The notes under the pieces were generated by a model. It made no database searches. It was not told the DNA's origin and worked only from the letters and a program-made list of their open reading frames with translations. A DNA stretch of 64,000 nt from Epiperipatus broadwayi (taxonomy: Eukaryota; Onychophora; Udeonychophora; Euonychophora; Peripatidae): positions 1,645,001 to 1,709,000 of the forward strand of contig JAQFVV010000204.1 in NCBI GenBank assembly GCA_028023455.1, written 5' to 3'. Below, piece by piece: positions 50,590 through 62,777 of this stretch. Position 1 is the first letter of the stretch. Every line of letters starts with the position of its first letter. A program made the position numbers and the translations under genes.

Positions 50590-50627
50590 TAATATAATAT
50601 TTCAACCAGAGGACTGGTTTTCATCAG
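50590..50627 (-). ncRNA. Hammerhead-like motif in Penelope 3' region
   Basis: The minus strand reads CTGATGA, one A, a perfect 6-bp stem (AACCAG with CTGGTT) with a four-base loop, then GAAATATT. This is a hammerhead core order (CUGANGA, stem II, GAAA) with a two-pair stem III. Hammerhead ribozymes are known in Penelope-like elements. The extra A and a poor stem I in this copy make activity doubtful. Confidence 0.5.
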
Positions 50628-51134
50628 AAAGAAAAAAAATAAAAAAAAAATACACAGTAAAATGGCGATAATCAAAAATTACAGATTTGGTAAAAGATTA
50701 AAAATTAACAAAACCCCCCCTGATTGGTCACAAAATCTAACACAGAATATCTACCCAATCAATGACAAAATTCAAACAAAAAAAAAAAAAAACTACATTC
50801 CCTCCTAATCAAGCTTAAATTCTATTTAAATTAAAATAAATATAAAAATAAAAAATCCAAAATTAAAAATTAAAATATACATATGTGCATACATAGAAAA
50901 ATTAAACTATGCTCACACACAAAAAATAGCTGTGCTCACATTAATATTCATTAAAAACTAAAATACTTATACATTTTAAAAAATATAGTTAGTGCAAAGT
51001 ACAATAATTTATAACTAATTATTTATCTATAAACCAATTAAACACAGATATTAAACATCCATGTAACCAATCTTTACATAAAAAAACCTCATATAAGAAA
51101 ATTTTCACATAAAAAACACACATATAGAAATCAT

Positions 51135-52572
51135 TTAGGAGACCAGGTAACCCAGAGATGTAATAGTTCCAGTGTTCAAATTCAATCCATGCGGTTCTAA
51201 GGTCTTGAATTTAAAAATAAAAAAACTCTCCTTTTGTTTCCTCTCCCTTGTAGAAGAAAAACCTTCCTGAAGAATCACTACTTTTAAATCATCAATTGAA
51301 TGATTCGGTAAGTTAAAATGTTTTGAAACCGGTCTATCTTTATTCTTATGCAAAATGTCAAATCTATGATTAGTCATTCTGACGTGTAAACTATTTGCTG
51401 ACTCACCTATATACTGGTTTAAACATCTACTACACTCTATCAAATATATCAAATTAACACTTTTACATGTAACATAATTAGGAATATACCATTTGAAATT
51501 ACAATTCTTAGTACTAAAGACCACTTTTGTCACAACAATATGTTTACATGTAAAACATCTTTTATCTTTACATGGAGAACATCCTTTTTCCTGTACAGAA
51601 CTACTAATAAAATTTGTTTTGACAAGTATATCTCTAAGTGATCTATGTTTTCGATATACAGCCTTAGGTGGATCAGAAAAAATAGATTTTAAATAATCTG
51701 TGGACTGTAATATGTTAAAATGTTTTGCCAATATCCGGTTGATATTAGGTAAATCTCTATTAAAAGTAAGAACCAATGGTGGAACATCTAATTGTTTTTT
51801 ACTCTTTTCAGATAAAAGAAGTTTCTTTCTATCAATTAAAGAAGATCTCCTTACTGCATTATCCAACAATGTCTTAGGATACCTCATATTGAGCAATCTA
51901 TTATATAAAATACTATTATTTTGTTGAAGAAATTTCTCATCATTACAAATCCTCTTCATCCTTAAAAATTGACTATAAGGAATATTAGTCTTTAAATGTT
52001 TAGGATGGTTACTATAAAAATGTAGATAGCGGTTATTATCAGTTGGTTTCCTATATACAGTGGTAGTAAGAACTCTATTAGTGTAAATAACTTCAACATC
52101 AAGAAAATGAGCAATTGATTTTGAAAAATTCATTGTGAAATTAATATGTTTATTAAAATTATTTAAATAACTTAAAAAATTATGAAGTTCAACTTCACTA
52201 TGTGGCCATATCATGAAAATGTCATCTATATATCTAAGCCAAGTGTGAGGTTTCAGCTTAGCATTATCAAGTATAGAGGACTCCAGTTTTGACATAAAAA
52301 TATTTGCATAACTTGGTGCCATCTTTGTACCCATTGCAGTACCTTATTTCTGTAAATAGTATCTAGAATCAAAAGTAAAAAAATTATTTCTTAAAACCAA
52401 ATATATTAATTCAACCATAGTAGTAATAAAATCATGATCATACTCTCTATCTTGTAAAGCACATTTAATAGCCTCAACTCAATCATCATGAGTTATATTT
52501 GTGTATAATGATACAATATCCAAAGTAACCAAAAAACAATCAACTGGTAATTCAGATTTAATATTTTCTAAC
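51135..52572 (-). pseudogene. Penelope-type RT fused to GIY-YIG endonuclease
   Basis: A 399-codon frame is open from 52334 to 51135. Coding sense extends upstream to about 52570 through two in-frame stops (complement of 52344-52346 and 52479-52481). Upstream lies motif A (LVTLDIVSLYTNI). The open part begins with motif B (GTKMAPSYANIF) and the catalytic YIDD at residues 35-38. A Cys cluster (CSPCKDKRCFTC, residues 252-263) precedes the endonuclease. Its GIY-like strand is IYLIEC (296-301) and its YIG is at 308-310 (YIGES). Arg319 and a Glu in RKQKESFFI complete the nuclease signature. These enzymes nick target DNA and prime reverse transcription. This copy is dead through truncation and stops. 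Confidence 0.9.
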
Positions 52573-52596
52573 ATATATATATATATATATATATAT
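52573..52596. repeat. (TA)n at the truncated Penelope 5' edge
   Basis: A short TA tract marks the breakpoint where RT coding sequence ends. Confidence 0.9.
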
Positions 52597-54147
52597 GATT
52601 GATAAAATTTAAGCTCCAAAAAAAACCAGACCATAATCAAGACTATTTCTGTATAGATGTTCAGATATTTAAAATCTCTAAGTCATCCAACAAATTGAGG
52701 TTATCTCTAAAATGTATAAATAATGAAAGCAATTTGTCTGGAAAATTTTGTATTGTGTAATAACAATCTTTGAAAAGAATGTTACAAATCTGATAAGTTT
52801 GATTTGTTACAAAAATATCTCAGGTGTATATATATAAGGATGAATATAAAATCACCGGAATGATACACTTTTTGGCACACTGATTATGAATATAAAATCA
52901 CCGGAATGATACACTTTTTGGCACACTGATTATACCATACCTGCTCTTAATCATCAATCTATTTTGCATTTTATTTGCTTTTATCCAGTCTTATAACAAT
53001 AGAAGATACAACAAATGAAGTTAAATAAGTGAACATTCAATCCAAATCAAATATTGCCTCATAGAATTTGGTTAACAATTTTATTTCATGTCATAAAAAA
53101 ATATTTTCATTCATTTTAACATGTTTTCAAATAAATAACAATATCAAATTTTTAAATACTAATTAACACATCACTATCTCTGTAATCACTGGATAAATAA
53201 ACTTTGTGAATACTGGTTAGATCATGTAATCAGAAAGTATTATTTCAAGGATTTCATAATGTTAATACGCTTTTATAAATTTGTTATTCAGTTAATTATT
53301 CTCAAAATTATTAAAATAAGGTAGAAATGTAATTCTTTCTTGCACAATAAAGTTATTAGTTGTATCTAATGAGGCTTATTCACCATTTAATTCAAATTGA
53401 ATGTTACTTTATTTAATCTTATTTGTTTGAACTACTACCTTATAAGTTCCAAAGTAAGCAAATGAAAATGAATTCATTTAATTGGAAAGAAGATTTGCAA
53501 ATAGAGGGTAGTGCATAATATAACCAGTGTCCAGGATTCTTTTCATTCCAATAATTACATATTATTATTTGTGTACACTCAATCACACACATATGTACAA
53601 ATGTGCATGCATGTACACCCTTAAATATGTCTTATAATATGTACACTTATCTATGTTTTATTTTAAAATCAGTTACCATGTACTGGTATAGAATTTGAAT
53701 GATGGTAATGATTTCTATTTTATCTATCTATCTATATTTATTTATAAAGCTATCTAATTAATTATTTCTACAATTTTAGATAGTAAACAATTTTATTATA
53801 CACTTTTTATGATCATTATTGTATCATATTTATTATCAAAGTCTTACATTAAGAAACACAATCTTAATCTGAATGCTACAAAAATATATTATACTAGACA
53901 TTAAGATTTGCACATGAGGCAAATGAGACAGAAAACACAAAATTATCTGAGAAAATCATAGCTATAATAATTCAGTAATTCAAAATAAATAGAAAAAATA
54001 CTTGATTTGAGAAATATCTCACCATGATTAAAGCTCTAGATTATTTAAATAGAGTTCCAGGATATTGTCATAGTTTAAAAATTAATTATTAAACTGCAAT
54101 AGTAGTGATTAGAAGTATATACAAGAGAATATCTGTATTTTTGTCAG
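52597..54147. other. AT-rich DNA with a 46-bp tandem duplication
   Basis: Two exact copies of a 46-bp unit containing tcaccggaatgatacacttt occupy 52841-52932. No gene is seen in the rest. The last bases, tatttttgtcag, could be a splice acceptor. Confidence 0.65.
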
Positions 54148-54213
54148 ATGAGAGATATTGACCTGGGCCCACTGATGAGTGCTGGTTCAGCACGAAGTGC
54201 ATCTTGGGAGTCA
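54148..54213 (+). CDS. Possible small exon, product unknown
   Basis: Directly after tatttttgtcag, a good acceptor, comes a short GC-rich, coding-looking stretch (RDIDLGPLMSAGSARSASWE) in otherwise AT-rich DNA. Possible donors (GGGA|GTCATT) follow, but none is strong. The open frame continues to 54351 with low-complexity sequence that is unlikely to be coding. No family is recognised. Confidence 0.25.
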
Positions 54214-56505
54214 TTTGTTTTTTATTGTATCTTTATTTATATGAATTTAAAAAGAATGTGGAAGTATGGAGGTGTTTTTATATTTATAAAGATGGGACAG
54301 AGAAAAGTGAATAACTCCATGTGGGTAAATTTAAAAATTCAGATAAATTAATCTTTAACTGAGGTTTAAAGTTTATATCTGTGGTAGACATAATCTCTAG
54401 TTTTGAAAATGATTAATAATAATCATTAGTGTATTTATCTCAAATGGATGGCGTTAAAGTTGTGAGTGGAGGAAGTTTGACAATGATAAATGAAAATGTA
54501 ACAATAGAAAATTAGAAAAACAATATATCGAATCATGTTGCCAAGAGATCACTTGAAGATGTCTTTAGCATTGCTACTTTATTAATAATAACAGAAAACT
54601 ATAGCTTAAGCTATATATAATTGCAAAAAATTATAAAATTACCTCTACATCTGAAATTAGTCAATCACAGAATAGCAATTTTAAGATGTGAAAAATACAA
54701 TAATAATATTTAAAGAAATGATAAACAATTAACGTACTGTTAGAGATTATTGTTTGTATTATAATAAAACAAAGGCATATTTTGTAATGGAATGTCATGG
54801 GGATCCTAATACAACTGCAAATATTAACTCTTTATTATAAATCAACTGGATTCCTAAATTTTTCTAATTATAACTGAGATTAAATTTATTCTGAATGACT
54901 TCAGAAAAAGCTAATCATCTTGGTAAATTATTTAATTATTTTTAAATTATATTAGTTAAAAAAGATGTTTTACTGCAAAATCAATTTGTCTATTTTTAAA
55001 AGTAGCAACTATTCTTTCGAAAATATTATGTGTTAAAAAACTTAAGCAGGTAGACATATCATTTGGCCTTTTATATAGAATGGTAAACATTGAATTTAAT
55101 TTCACATTTCATATATTACTCTTTTTTTTTCTAAAAAGTTTATCATAATATTGTTTGATACTCTTCTGAATAATCTCATATATGTGATAAATATTTATAA
55201 ACTTATTTTTAAACTAAGAAACTGTTATCAATTAAATCCAAAAATGACATCGTAAAAATTCTTTAAATTCTTTATTCCGAAAAAATAAATAAATAATAAA
55301 ACTCATTAATCTAAAAATGTTTGTGTGTATTTATTGCAAAAGATTAAAAAAAAAACAATCAAAACAAAAAAATAAACCATACTTAAATTATTTATTTTTA
55401 CTAAATAATGTATCAAAATCAAACCAATAGTTTGTAATTCGGAAATTATGTAATATCTATTTTTAACCTCAAAGATCATCAAATTGAGCTTCTAGCCAGA
55501 GATCTTTATCTTTTAAAATCACTACTTTATTGTTGCACTAAGTCGCATAAAGCAATTAACTAATGATATGTCATTCAGAATTCGAATCTAAAGATCTTTA
55601 ATTTGGTCTTTATGCTTCCTCTACACTAAGCAATATAATTAATATTGTTTACATGTACTTTAAATCTATTCTGTCACATTTTAGAAATAAATGTACTTAT
55701 AAATATGATTAAATATTTTTGCATAACAGTAAAAATATTCTAAGGATTATGATTTTAATCAAAAGTGGACCAAGTGATGATTTCTGGTTTATGATGAAAT
55801 ACGTATATTGATGATTATTTACCTTTTCGACATATATGTGTTCAAGTGTATCAGTGTTATGAGATAGGGTGGAGAGTGGTGGGTCATGTGAAAGTTGGTG
55901 TTCATATACCCTATATATTTCAAAAATAGACATTGTAACTGCATGAAAACAATTTCAAAATTTATCATTAAACCTAATGTGCCTACCTTTCATATCAAGC
56001 TCTGAGTTTGTTATGCTTCATGAATATTCATGATTTTGAAAAGGCCTTTGTAAGTTTACTTAATCATGTTAATTATTAATTTTTTGTCCAACTTGAATCA
56101 ATGAGATTCCTTAATATCATCACTTCTTAAAGAGTGTTTTGTGCAATAGTTTATGACTCCATCTAATAGGCTTGATAACATCTGTCGTAGTGTACCAATT
56201 TTATGTCTGTGAATATATTTTGAAGTATTCTTGTGAAATATGTCTGATTTTTTTTAAAATATCTATACTGAAGCAGTCAAATCTGTTGCACATATTTTGC
56301 TTCACTGTCTAGTGATGTCAGAAACCTTCAAACAGGTGTTCAAACTCAGTTTTGTTGTAGTAAATCACTAGGGAGTGCAGGTATACATATGCATGTGATT
56401 ATTTTCCCCTCTTGTTAGTTAAGCATTATCCTCATTAAATAATACTAATTTAATTATAAAGTATTTAAATTTCCATCACGGTAAATAATCGTGCATGTGT
56501 GTGTG
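54214..56505. other. AT-rich DNA without recognised gene
   Basis: No coding region or repeat element is supported. A short (TG)n run ends at about 56508. Confidence 0.55.
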
Positions 56506-59178
56506 TGTGACGGAGTCTAAAAAAAAAAAAATGTATTGAAACGTATTATTTATAAGCTTATCCAAGATTTATTTTTAAATAGTAATAAGAGAATTATATC
56601 TCATGAATCATTTTATAGAATATTATATTCAAAGAAGTAAAATGTTATATACTTTCTGAAGGTAACATTTTTAAAAAAATATTTTCAAGAATTTAAGAAA
56701 GAACGCAGGAGAATATATTATAGAAGCATTTTTGATATTAAAATATCCGTTCTTCGAATTATTTAAAATGTATTTAGAAAAGATTTGTTCAAAAGTACTT
56801 GAAGTTTTTTTTTATTTTTAAAAGAGATTTATAAAAATACCAAATGAAAGTTTAAATGTATCAAGAAGGAAACATATATAAAAAAGTGAACACAGTTGAA
56901 TAAAAGATGGATCCATGGAAATACAAATAGTACTTAAAAGTTTATCGAATATTTTTAAAGTTAAATTAGATGGATTGATGCATTGGATATGCAGAGAATA
57001 TTGGTAGAGAAGATTAAGAAGCTTCACAGGATTAATTAATATTATGATTTAATAATTATCGTCCTAAATACTAAAACCAAGGATTATTTTTATAAATTTT
57101 ACTAAATGGATTAATAATTATTTTTATTTTAAACTTTAACATGCTTGGAGGAGAACATTTTTAAAAACTCTAGAGAAAATAATAAACATTTTGGACTTAT
57201 CAGGAACTATCGTCAAGAAAATATGTAATTATAGTTTTGATTCTTTTTATTTTGTTAACCTAGTTTAAATCTAAATTTTTATATAAGATTATGAAAAACA
57301 TAAAAACATTAATTTATTAATATTAAAATTTTATAATATAACAATCTAATAATTTAGCTAAAAATATTTTAATATAAAATGTATGGGTGTGAATTTTTTT
57401 TTATATCTGCAATGCTCAAGTGGATAAAGGAAGCCTACTGAACATGATGACTAGATAAAGGTTATTGGTAATAATAATAACTATTGATAATTTATAATGT
57501 ATATTTTTTTTGTTTTCTTTAGATCATCCATAAATTGGAAGAATGAAGTGTAAAAGTTTTTTTACTTATATGTATGGCATTTCATACAACATTTTAAGAA
57601 AACATTATGAGATAGGATTGATTTGAAAATATGCATACGATGATTATTTTTTTTATTAGTGATATAATTCAACATAACAAATAATTATGTGATTCTTTTA
57701 AAATTTTCATGTTGGGATATTCAAATATTGTCTAAGTAGATTGTATATGATTAGACATATAGAATAATGAAGTAAGCAGACTTTTCTTGTGGAACAGCTA
57801 GATTGTTTAACTATTAATGAATTTTATTTATTGTTTTGTAAATGCAGATAGTTATTTATCGATGTAAGATGTGGAAAATCTTGAGAAATAATGTTGAGAT
57901 AGTGGCTTGGAAGTACTTAGTGAACAGGAAACCAAGATGATGTTTTAAGAAATAGGATGTTATAAGGAATGGAAATAATATTTAGTCTTTATGTGGTTAT
58001 CAGCATAGTTAACATAGCCCTATGACTGATACACATTTTATTTGGACAGTGTTTATATTTCTTTAAATATTTGATGTTCTAATAAAGCTGAAGAAATAGC
58101 TTTAACATCGCCCCTGTATTAGAGGATATTAGGCAGGTAAATGTCATACCTCTTCACACTGTGCCATGATTTTGAGATATGTTAAGAGTAATACTCTAGC
58201 TTTCTTCCTTAATCCTATGCATCTGTTTTCGCTATCTTTATTTCATGTAGCTGCATCGTTCAGTAAGATATGTTTAAGAGAAATGATAAATAATTTAGAA
58301 CTTAAGTTATGCTATTGTTTTGTATAAGATTGGTTTATTTGCTTAGAAGGAATAGGACGTTATAATTTAAAATTGAAGATCCAAAGTATCCTAAGGAAAG
58401 AAAAGAATCATAAAATATATTTTGAATTTTATTTCGGAAATGAAATATAATTTTTTTTTAAAATAAAGTATCTAAACAAAGATATTTTCTTTAAAGTGAT
58501 AATAATTTTAAATGCTTTAGTATTATTTTTTAAGAGAAAAATAAGTATTGCATATTTTAAAATATAATAGTACAAAGTAAATTATGTAAACAATATGCAT
58601 AGTATATTTTTGTTTATTGATTAACAGAAATATATTAATGATTACACTTATATCATACTAAAGTAAGGCCTAAAGAAGAATATATTATGATTAGTAAACA
58701 TTGTGTGATAAATACTAAAATCTAGAACTGAATTTTGGATAATTTTTGTGTAACATCTTTGACTTTGCAAGATGGAATTTTTTTTAAGATTTTGAGAAAT
58801 CCATACTCATTATAAAATTTGTTTTTCTATAGAATGTTTTCTAAGTATGAATTTTTAAAATAGGATAGTTTAATAATATTAAGGATAAAATGCTGTTGCT
58901 AATAAAGTAGATAAATATATTTGTAATAAGTCAACCATAATGAGAAACCAAATAGTAACATTTTTTTTTTTTAATTTGTCCTAAATCTAAATAAAGATAT
59001 AATTGAAATATAAATTATTTTTTTTATAACCTGGTAGATCAAACTGTAAAGTAAAAACGTTAAGGATATCCACTGTAAATAATGTAAATAAATTGTTTAT
59101 TTATTTGTTGTTAGTAATAAACTTTGTTAAATTTTGTTATTTTCAAAGTTTTGTGTCCGAGTTATTTATTTCTCCACA
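56506..59178 (+). repeat. Possible LTR of a partial retroelement
   Basis: Starts TGTGACGGAGTC, like the TGTGAC starts of the other LTRs here. It ends TTTCTCCACA after an AATAAA-containing stretch, with TG...CA termini. The strand is markedly poor in C, like the following gag-like region. No second copy is inside the window, so this rests on end motifs and on the gag-like ORF downstream. Confidence 0.35.
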
Positions 59179-60717
59179 TCGCTGCATGAAAACACGATAT
59201 ATGCATAATAATTGAAACAAATATATAATTTTGCACAAAAGATAAATAGAGAATTATTTTAAGAATTTTAAATATTTTATTGGTATTCATTATAATTAAA
59301 TAATCATAATCTTACATTATTTTATTGGTCATAAATCAGTTATCACAATATTATATTAAATTATATGCTATCAGTTGCCACACATATTTTGTTTGTCAGA
59401 TTATTAAAATGCTACCATGTATTTATTATATCATTACATGAAGATATAAGATCATATTATATTATTTCATTATTTTATTATGGTAATAAAATTATAGTAA
59501 AAAGAAAAGATATACAGAATTAGTTAAACAATGAAGAATATTATTACTGTTATTTATTATTATTAGTTTCAGTGTAGTAGATTATGACATAAAATCCCTT
59601 CTCATATTTTACTACCATATTTTTATTAACTTAGAATAAACTTTATGAACCTGAGATTATTTTGAGCTAGATTATTAAATAGAAGGTTAAGATTTAATTA
59701 TTGGTTTAATCTTAGTGAGTAGAAGTTATTAAAGTCGTAAGAATACTATGAGTTTGTTATTTGAAATAGTAATAAGGGGGGATAGTGTTCTTATGCCATT
59801 GAGGTAGTATCCTGTGGGATATTGGCTCAATGTAATCTATCTTGTCACCTGTATTTTCACTTCAAGTCTCATGAAAATATTAAATATTTATTTAATTTAT
59901 TTTTATAAACTGAACCTTATTCGTATATTTAATTTGAGCTAGTGAAATATTTTAATTTTAATGCTGAATATTTTAGTTATTATTAACTGAGATAGAACCC
60001 ATTTTATTTTATATTATATACTATTATCTGGAAGTCAGGATGCATGATATGAAGATTAGATTATGGTGCCCATACGTGTTGCTTCGATATATGTTAAAAG
60101 GGTGGAAGCGATGTGTATTTAGGATAGATATATCTCATCGAAATAGATAGTTTAATATTTTATTATAGCAATAATTATTTAGGATTTGATTATTATTGTG
60201 AATTAAGTGTTTATTATTAAAACTATTGCAATTTTATGTGGTATATAATCTGATTGTTTAAAGAAAATATTATTATATTGTTTGTAAAACAATTAGCAAA
60301 TAAAATTTTAAAATATGCATATGTGACTAACGATTATTTAGTATTTACTATGACCATGTCAATTATTGAAATATTAAAAATATATTTTGAAAATGCTTTA
60401 ATATGTGCAAAATATCTGTGAATCATGCATGTGGAAAATAATGTTGTGACACACATAATTTTAATCGTTATTGTTATTATTGTTATTTAGAGTTAGATTG
60501 TATAAGGTGTAAAAAGAATATTATCTATAGTTTTTTTGTGGGTGATGGTTAGATGGGGATGAAAGAAACTGGTAAGGAACTATTTTGACAAATCATTGTA
60601 TGAAGTTATGTGGTGAAAAGCAATTTATTTGGAGTTAATTTTGTGGAAATGTTGATATAATAAAAACTAAATATTATTGAGTTCAGATTTTAATTCTACA
60701 AGTCAAACTATTTCAAA
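59179..60717 (+). other. Possible leader of the partial retroelement
   Basis: Non-coding, strongly AT-rich and C-poor. A tract tcgctgcatgaaaacacg follows the candidate LTR end where a primer-binding site would lie, but lacks the TGG start. No gene seen. Confidence 0.35.
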
Positions 60718-60870
60718 ATGAATAATGAGAATAAGAGTTTAAAGGCAGGAATGTCTGATTCTGTCAGTAAAGATAATATTGATAAGGAGAAGGTAGTGGA
60801 AAAGAAAATTGTAAAAGAAGAATTACCAAAACCTATAAATGGTATCTTCTATACTGGGAGAATGTATTAA
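60718..60870 (+). pseudogene. Gag N-terminus, frameshifted from the main ORF
   Basis: ATG at 60718 opens a 50-codon frame ending in TAA at 60868-60870, with the words KKIVKEELPKPINGIFY. The Gypsy Gag has a matching start (NKKEKLSKPEGDLYPILKEL). The continuation of that similarity is found in the frame of the next ORF (ENVLKKFNEM), so one indel around 60845-60868 probably separated the start from the body. Confidence 0.55.
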
Positions 60871-60884
60871 AAAAATTTAATGAG

Positions 60885-62777
60885 ATGATTAGTATAAAAT
60901 TTGATTCTTTTAAAAAAGATAGAGATATGAAGTTTAATGCTCTTAATGAAATCGTGAATAAAAATAGAGAAGAGATGAATAAAGCTAATGCTCAAATGAA
61001 TACTCTTATAGAAAATGTAAATAAATATTGTATAAATGTTGATGCTCAAGTGGATTCTCTTATTGAAAAGGTGAATAAATATTGTATAAATGTTGATGCT
61101 CAAATGAATTCTCTTAGAAAAAATGTGAATACATATTGTGTGAAAATAAACTCTATTTTAAAAGATAGTAAAATTTTTAGAAAAGATGTAGATGAAAGTA
61201 GTAGAATTTTTAATGAAGAAGAAAATAAATCTTATAAAGAAAAACTTTGTAAACCAATTGAAGTGGTTAATAAAAATGTTGAAGATGAAAAGTCATCTGT
61301 TGAAATAGTTAGTCAAGACATTAAAGTAATAGATGATAATTTGAAAAATAAATTAGAAAAAAATAATAAATCATGGATAGATTTAGTAAATGTGAAAGGT
61401 TTGAAAAATGTAGAATTGATTAAGGGGATTCTTAAATCAGCTGATGAAAAGATAAAAAAGCGTCAAGAATCTATTGAAATGATTAATAAAATTACAGATG
61501 TGAATGTGGAGATACAAAAAAAAGATTATAGTTGGGTGGAAATGAAGTTAGATTTTCAGACTATGATAAAAGAAGTAATGGCAAAAGAGATAGAGTCTGA
61601 ACAACGAATTAAAAGAAGAGATGAAACGATATTAGAAATTTGGAGATATTATCAAGTGTTAGAGGAATGTAAAATGGAGATAAAGAAAAATAGGAAATTA
61701 CAAGAGACATCATTAAAACAGTTAGGGATAGATTCAAAATTTCAAAACTCTGTTAAAGAAATTGTAGTGAATGTTTTTGATAAATTAGAAGGAGAAGACT
61801 TGAGTCAAAGTCAGAGTAGTAAGAGTGAAGAGTTTGTTGAAGTAATTCATGAAAATGATAAATTACATGTTAAAATAGTAGAAGAGTCCAAAGAATCTTT
61901 TAAATTAATTAGTGAGAATAAAAGAGATGATATATCTTTAGAAATAAAAGTAAATTCATTAGATGAAAAATATCTTGAGTTATTAGATAATGAATTACTA
62001 AAGATCACTGACAATACTAGTAATAAATTTAAGAATAAGACGCGAGGTATAGCTCAGAAATCTAGTATTAAATATGAAAGTATTTGTCCAAAATTTAATA
62101 TTTACAAAAAAATCTTATTTACAAAAATTAAAGATACAATGCCTAATATAAATTTTATAAGGTTTAAAATTGATCAGAACAGAGATATAGGCAAAGCCAA
62201 AATAAAACTTAAATTCAGAAGTAAGGAGAAAATTAAGATAGATTTTCTTAAGGAGATACTTAATCACAACAAAAATCTGAGAAAGATTAAAGTGAAATTT
62301 AAAGGATTAAATAGTGAAAAGAGTAAGATAAGTTATCTTAGTGAAGCTATTGATTACATAAGAGATATTGGGAAAGCAAAAGTAAAATGTAAAGAAATAA
62401 ATGAAAAGGTATTTAATTTAAATATAGGTAGAAAGATTATTGATGTAGAAAAAGAGATCGGAAAGGCCAAGATAAAACTTAAAAAGCTAGATAATGATCC
62501 CATTAATATAGATTTTCTTAGGGAGAGTGTAAATATACAGAGAGATATCGGAAAGGCCAAAGTTAAACTTAAAGTTGAAAAAGAAAAGATAAATAATATT
62601 GATTTTCTTAGAGATAACATTGATAAAGAGAAGAATACAGGTAAAGCAAAGGTAAAACTTAAGTGTAGTAAGCAAAAGAGTTTTAAGGTAAAATTTCTTA
62701 GGGAAAATTTTGATAGAGAAAAGAATACAGGAAAGCCCAAAGTGAAACGTAAAGAAACAAGTTTAAGAGAGAATTAA
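60885..62777 (+). CDS. 630-aa gag-like protein with two repeat arrays
   Basis: This is the longest intact frame in the window. Residues 1-35 continue a gag-type start. Residues about 36-89 hold three copies of an 18-residue coiled-coil repeat (AQVDSLIEKVNKYCINVD type, 54 nt each). The middle is a charged, Lys/Glu-rich region. From about residue 424 to the end there are seven copies of a ~29-residue repeat, each with an IDFLRE-like start and a GKAKVKLK core. No protease, RT, capsid or zinc-knuckle motif is visible. The repeats are strongly basic and could bind nucleic acid, but that is inference. The frame is open despite extreme AT content, which argues for recent selection or recent insertion. 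It is probably the structural protein of a non-autonomous LTR element; a host gene is less likely. Confidence 0.6.
   Translation: MISIKFDSFKKDRDMKFNALNEIVNKNREEMNKANAQMNTLIENVNKYCINVDAQVDSLIEKVNKYCINVDAQMNSLRKNVNTYCVKINSILKDSKIFRKDVDESSRIFNEEENKSYKEKLCKPIEVVNKNVEDEKSSVEIVSQDIKVIDDNLKNKLEKNNKSWIDLVNVKGLKNVELIKGILKSADEKIKKRQESIEMINKITDVNVEIQKKDYSWVEMKLDFQTMIKEVMAKEIESEQRIKRRDETILEIWRYYQVLEECKMEIKKNRKLQETSLKQLGIDSKFQNSVKEIVVNVFDKLEGEDLSQSQSSKSEEFVEVIHENDKLHVKIVEESKESFKLISENKRDDISLEIKVNSLDEKYLELLDNELLKITDNTSNKFKNKTRGIAQKSSIKYESICPKFNIYKKILFTKIKDTMPNINFIRFKIDQNRDIGKAKIKLKFRSKEKIKIDFLKEILNHNKNLRKIKVKFKGLNSEKSKISYLSEAIDYIRDIGKAKVKCKEINEKVFNLNIGRKIIDVEKEIGKAKIKLKKLDNDPINIDFLRESVNIQRDIGKAKVKLKVEKEKINNIDFLRDNIDKEKNTGKAKVKLKCSKQKSFKVKFLRENFDREKNTGKPKVKRKETSLREN
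62155..62774 (+). repeat. Seven in-frame ~90-bp repeats
   Basis: These coding repeats share the words attgattttcttagaga (IDFLRE) and ggaaaggccaaa (GKAK) at a regular spacing of 87-93 bp. The copies are diverged in sequence but conserved in protein pattern. Confidence 0.85.

Larger units (their letters stand above)
50504..52572 (-). mobile_element. 5'-truncated Penelope-like retroelement
   Basis: A minus-strand element lying between (TA)n tracts (50417-50503 and 52572-52596). It holds the C-terminal half of a Penelope-type RT, a GIY-YIG endonuclease and about 630 bp of 3' non-coding sequence with a hammerhead-like fold. The coding region begins inside RT, just before motif A, so the 5' half is missing. 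5' truncation is common in this class. Confidence 0.9.

Noticed and set aside
51493-51927. Plus-strand frames of 67 and 75 codons
   Set aside because: They are antisense shadows of the Penelope RT-endonuclease frame.
62354-62740. 128-codon minus-strand frame opposite the 630-aa ORF
   Set aside because: It is the mirror of the 29-residue repeats; its own repeats follow automatically from the plus-strand coding repeats.
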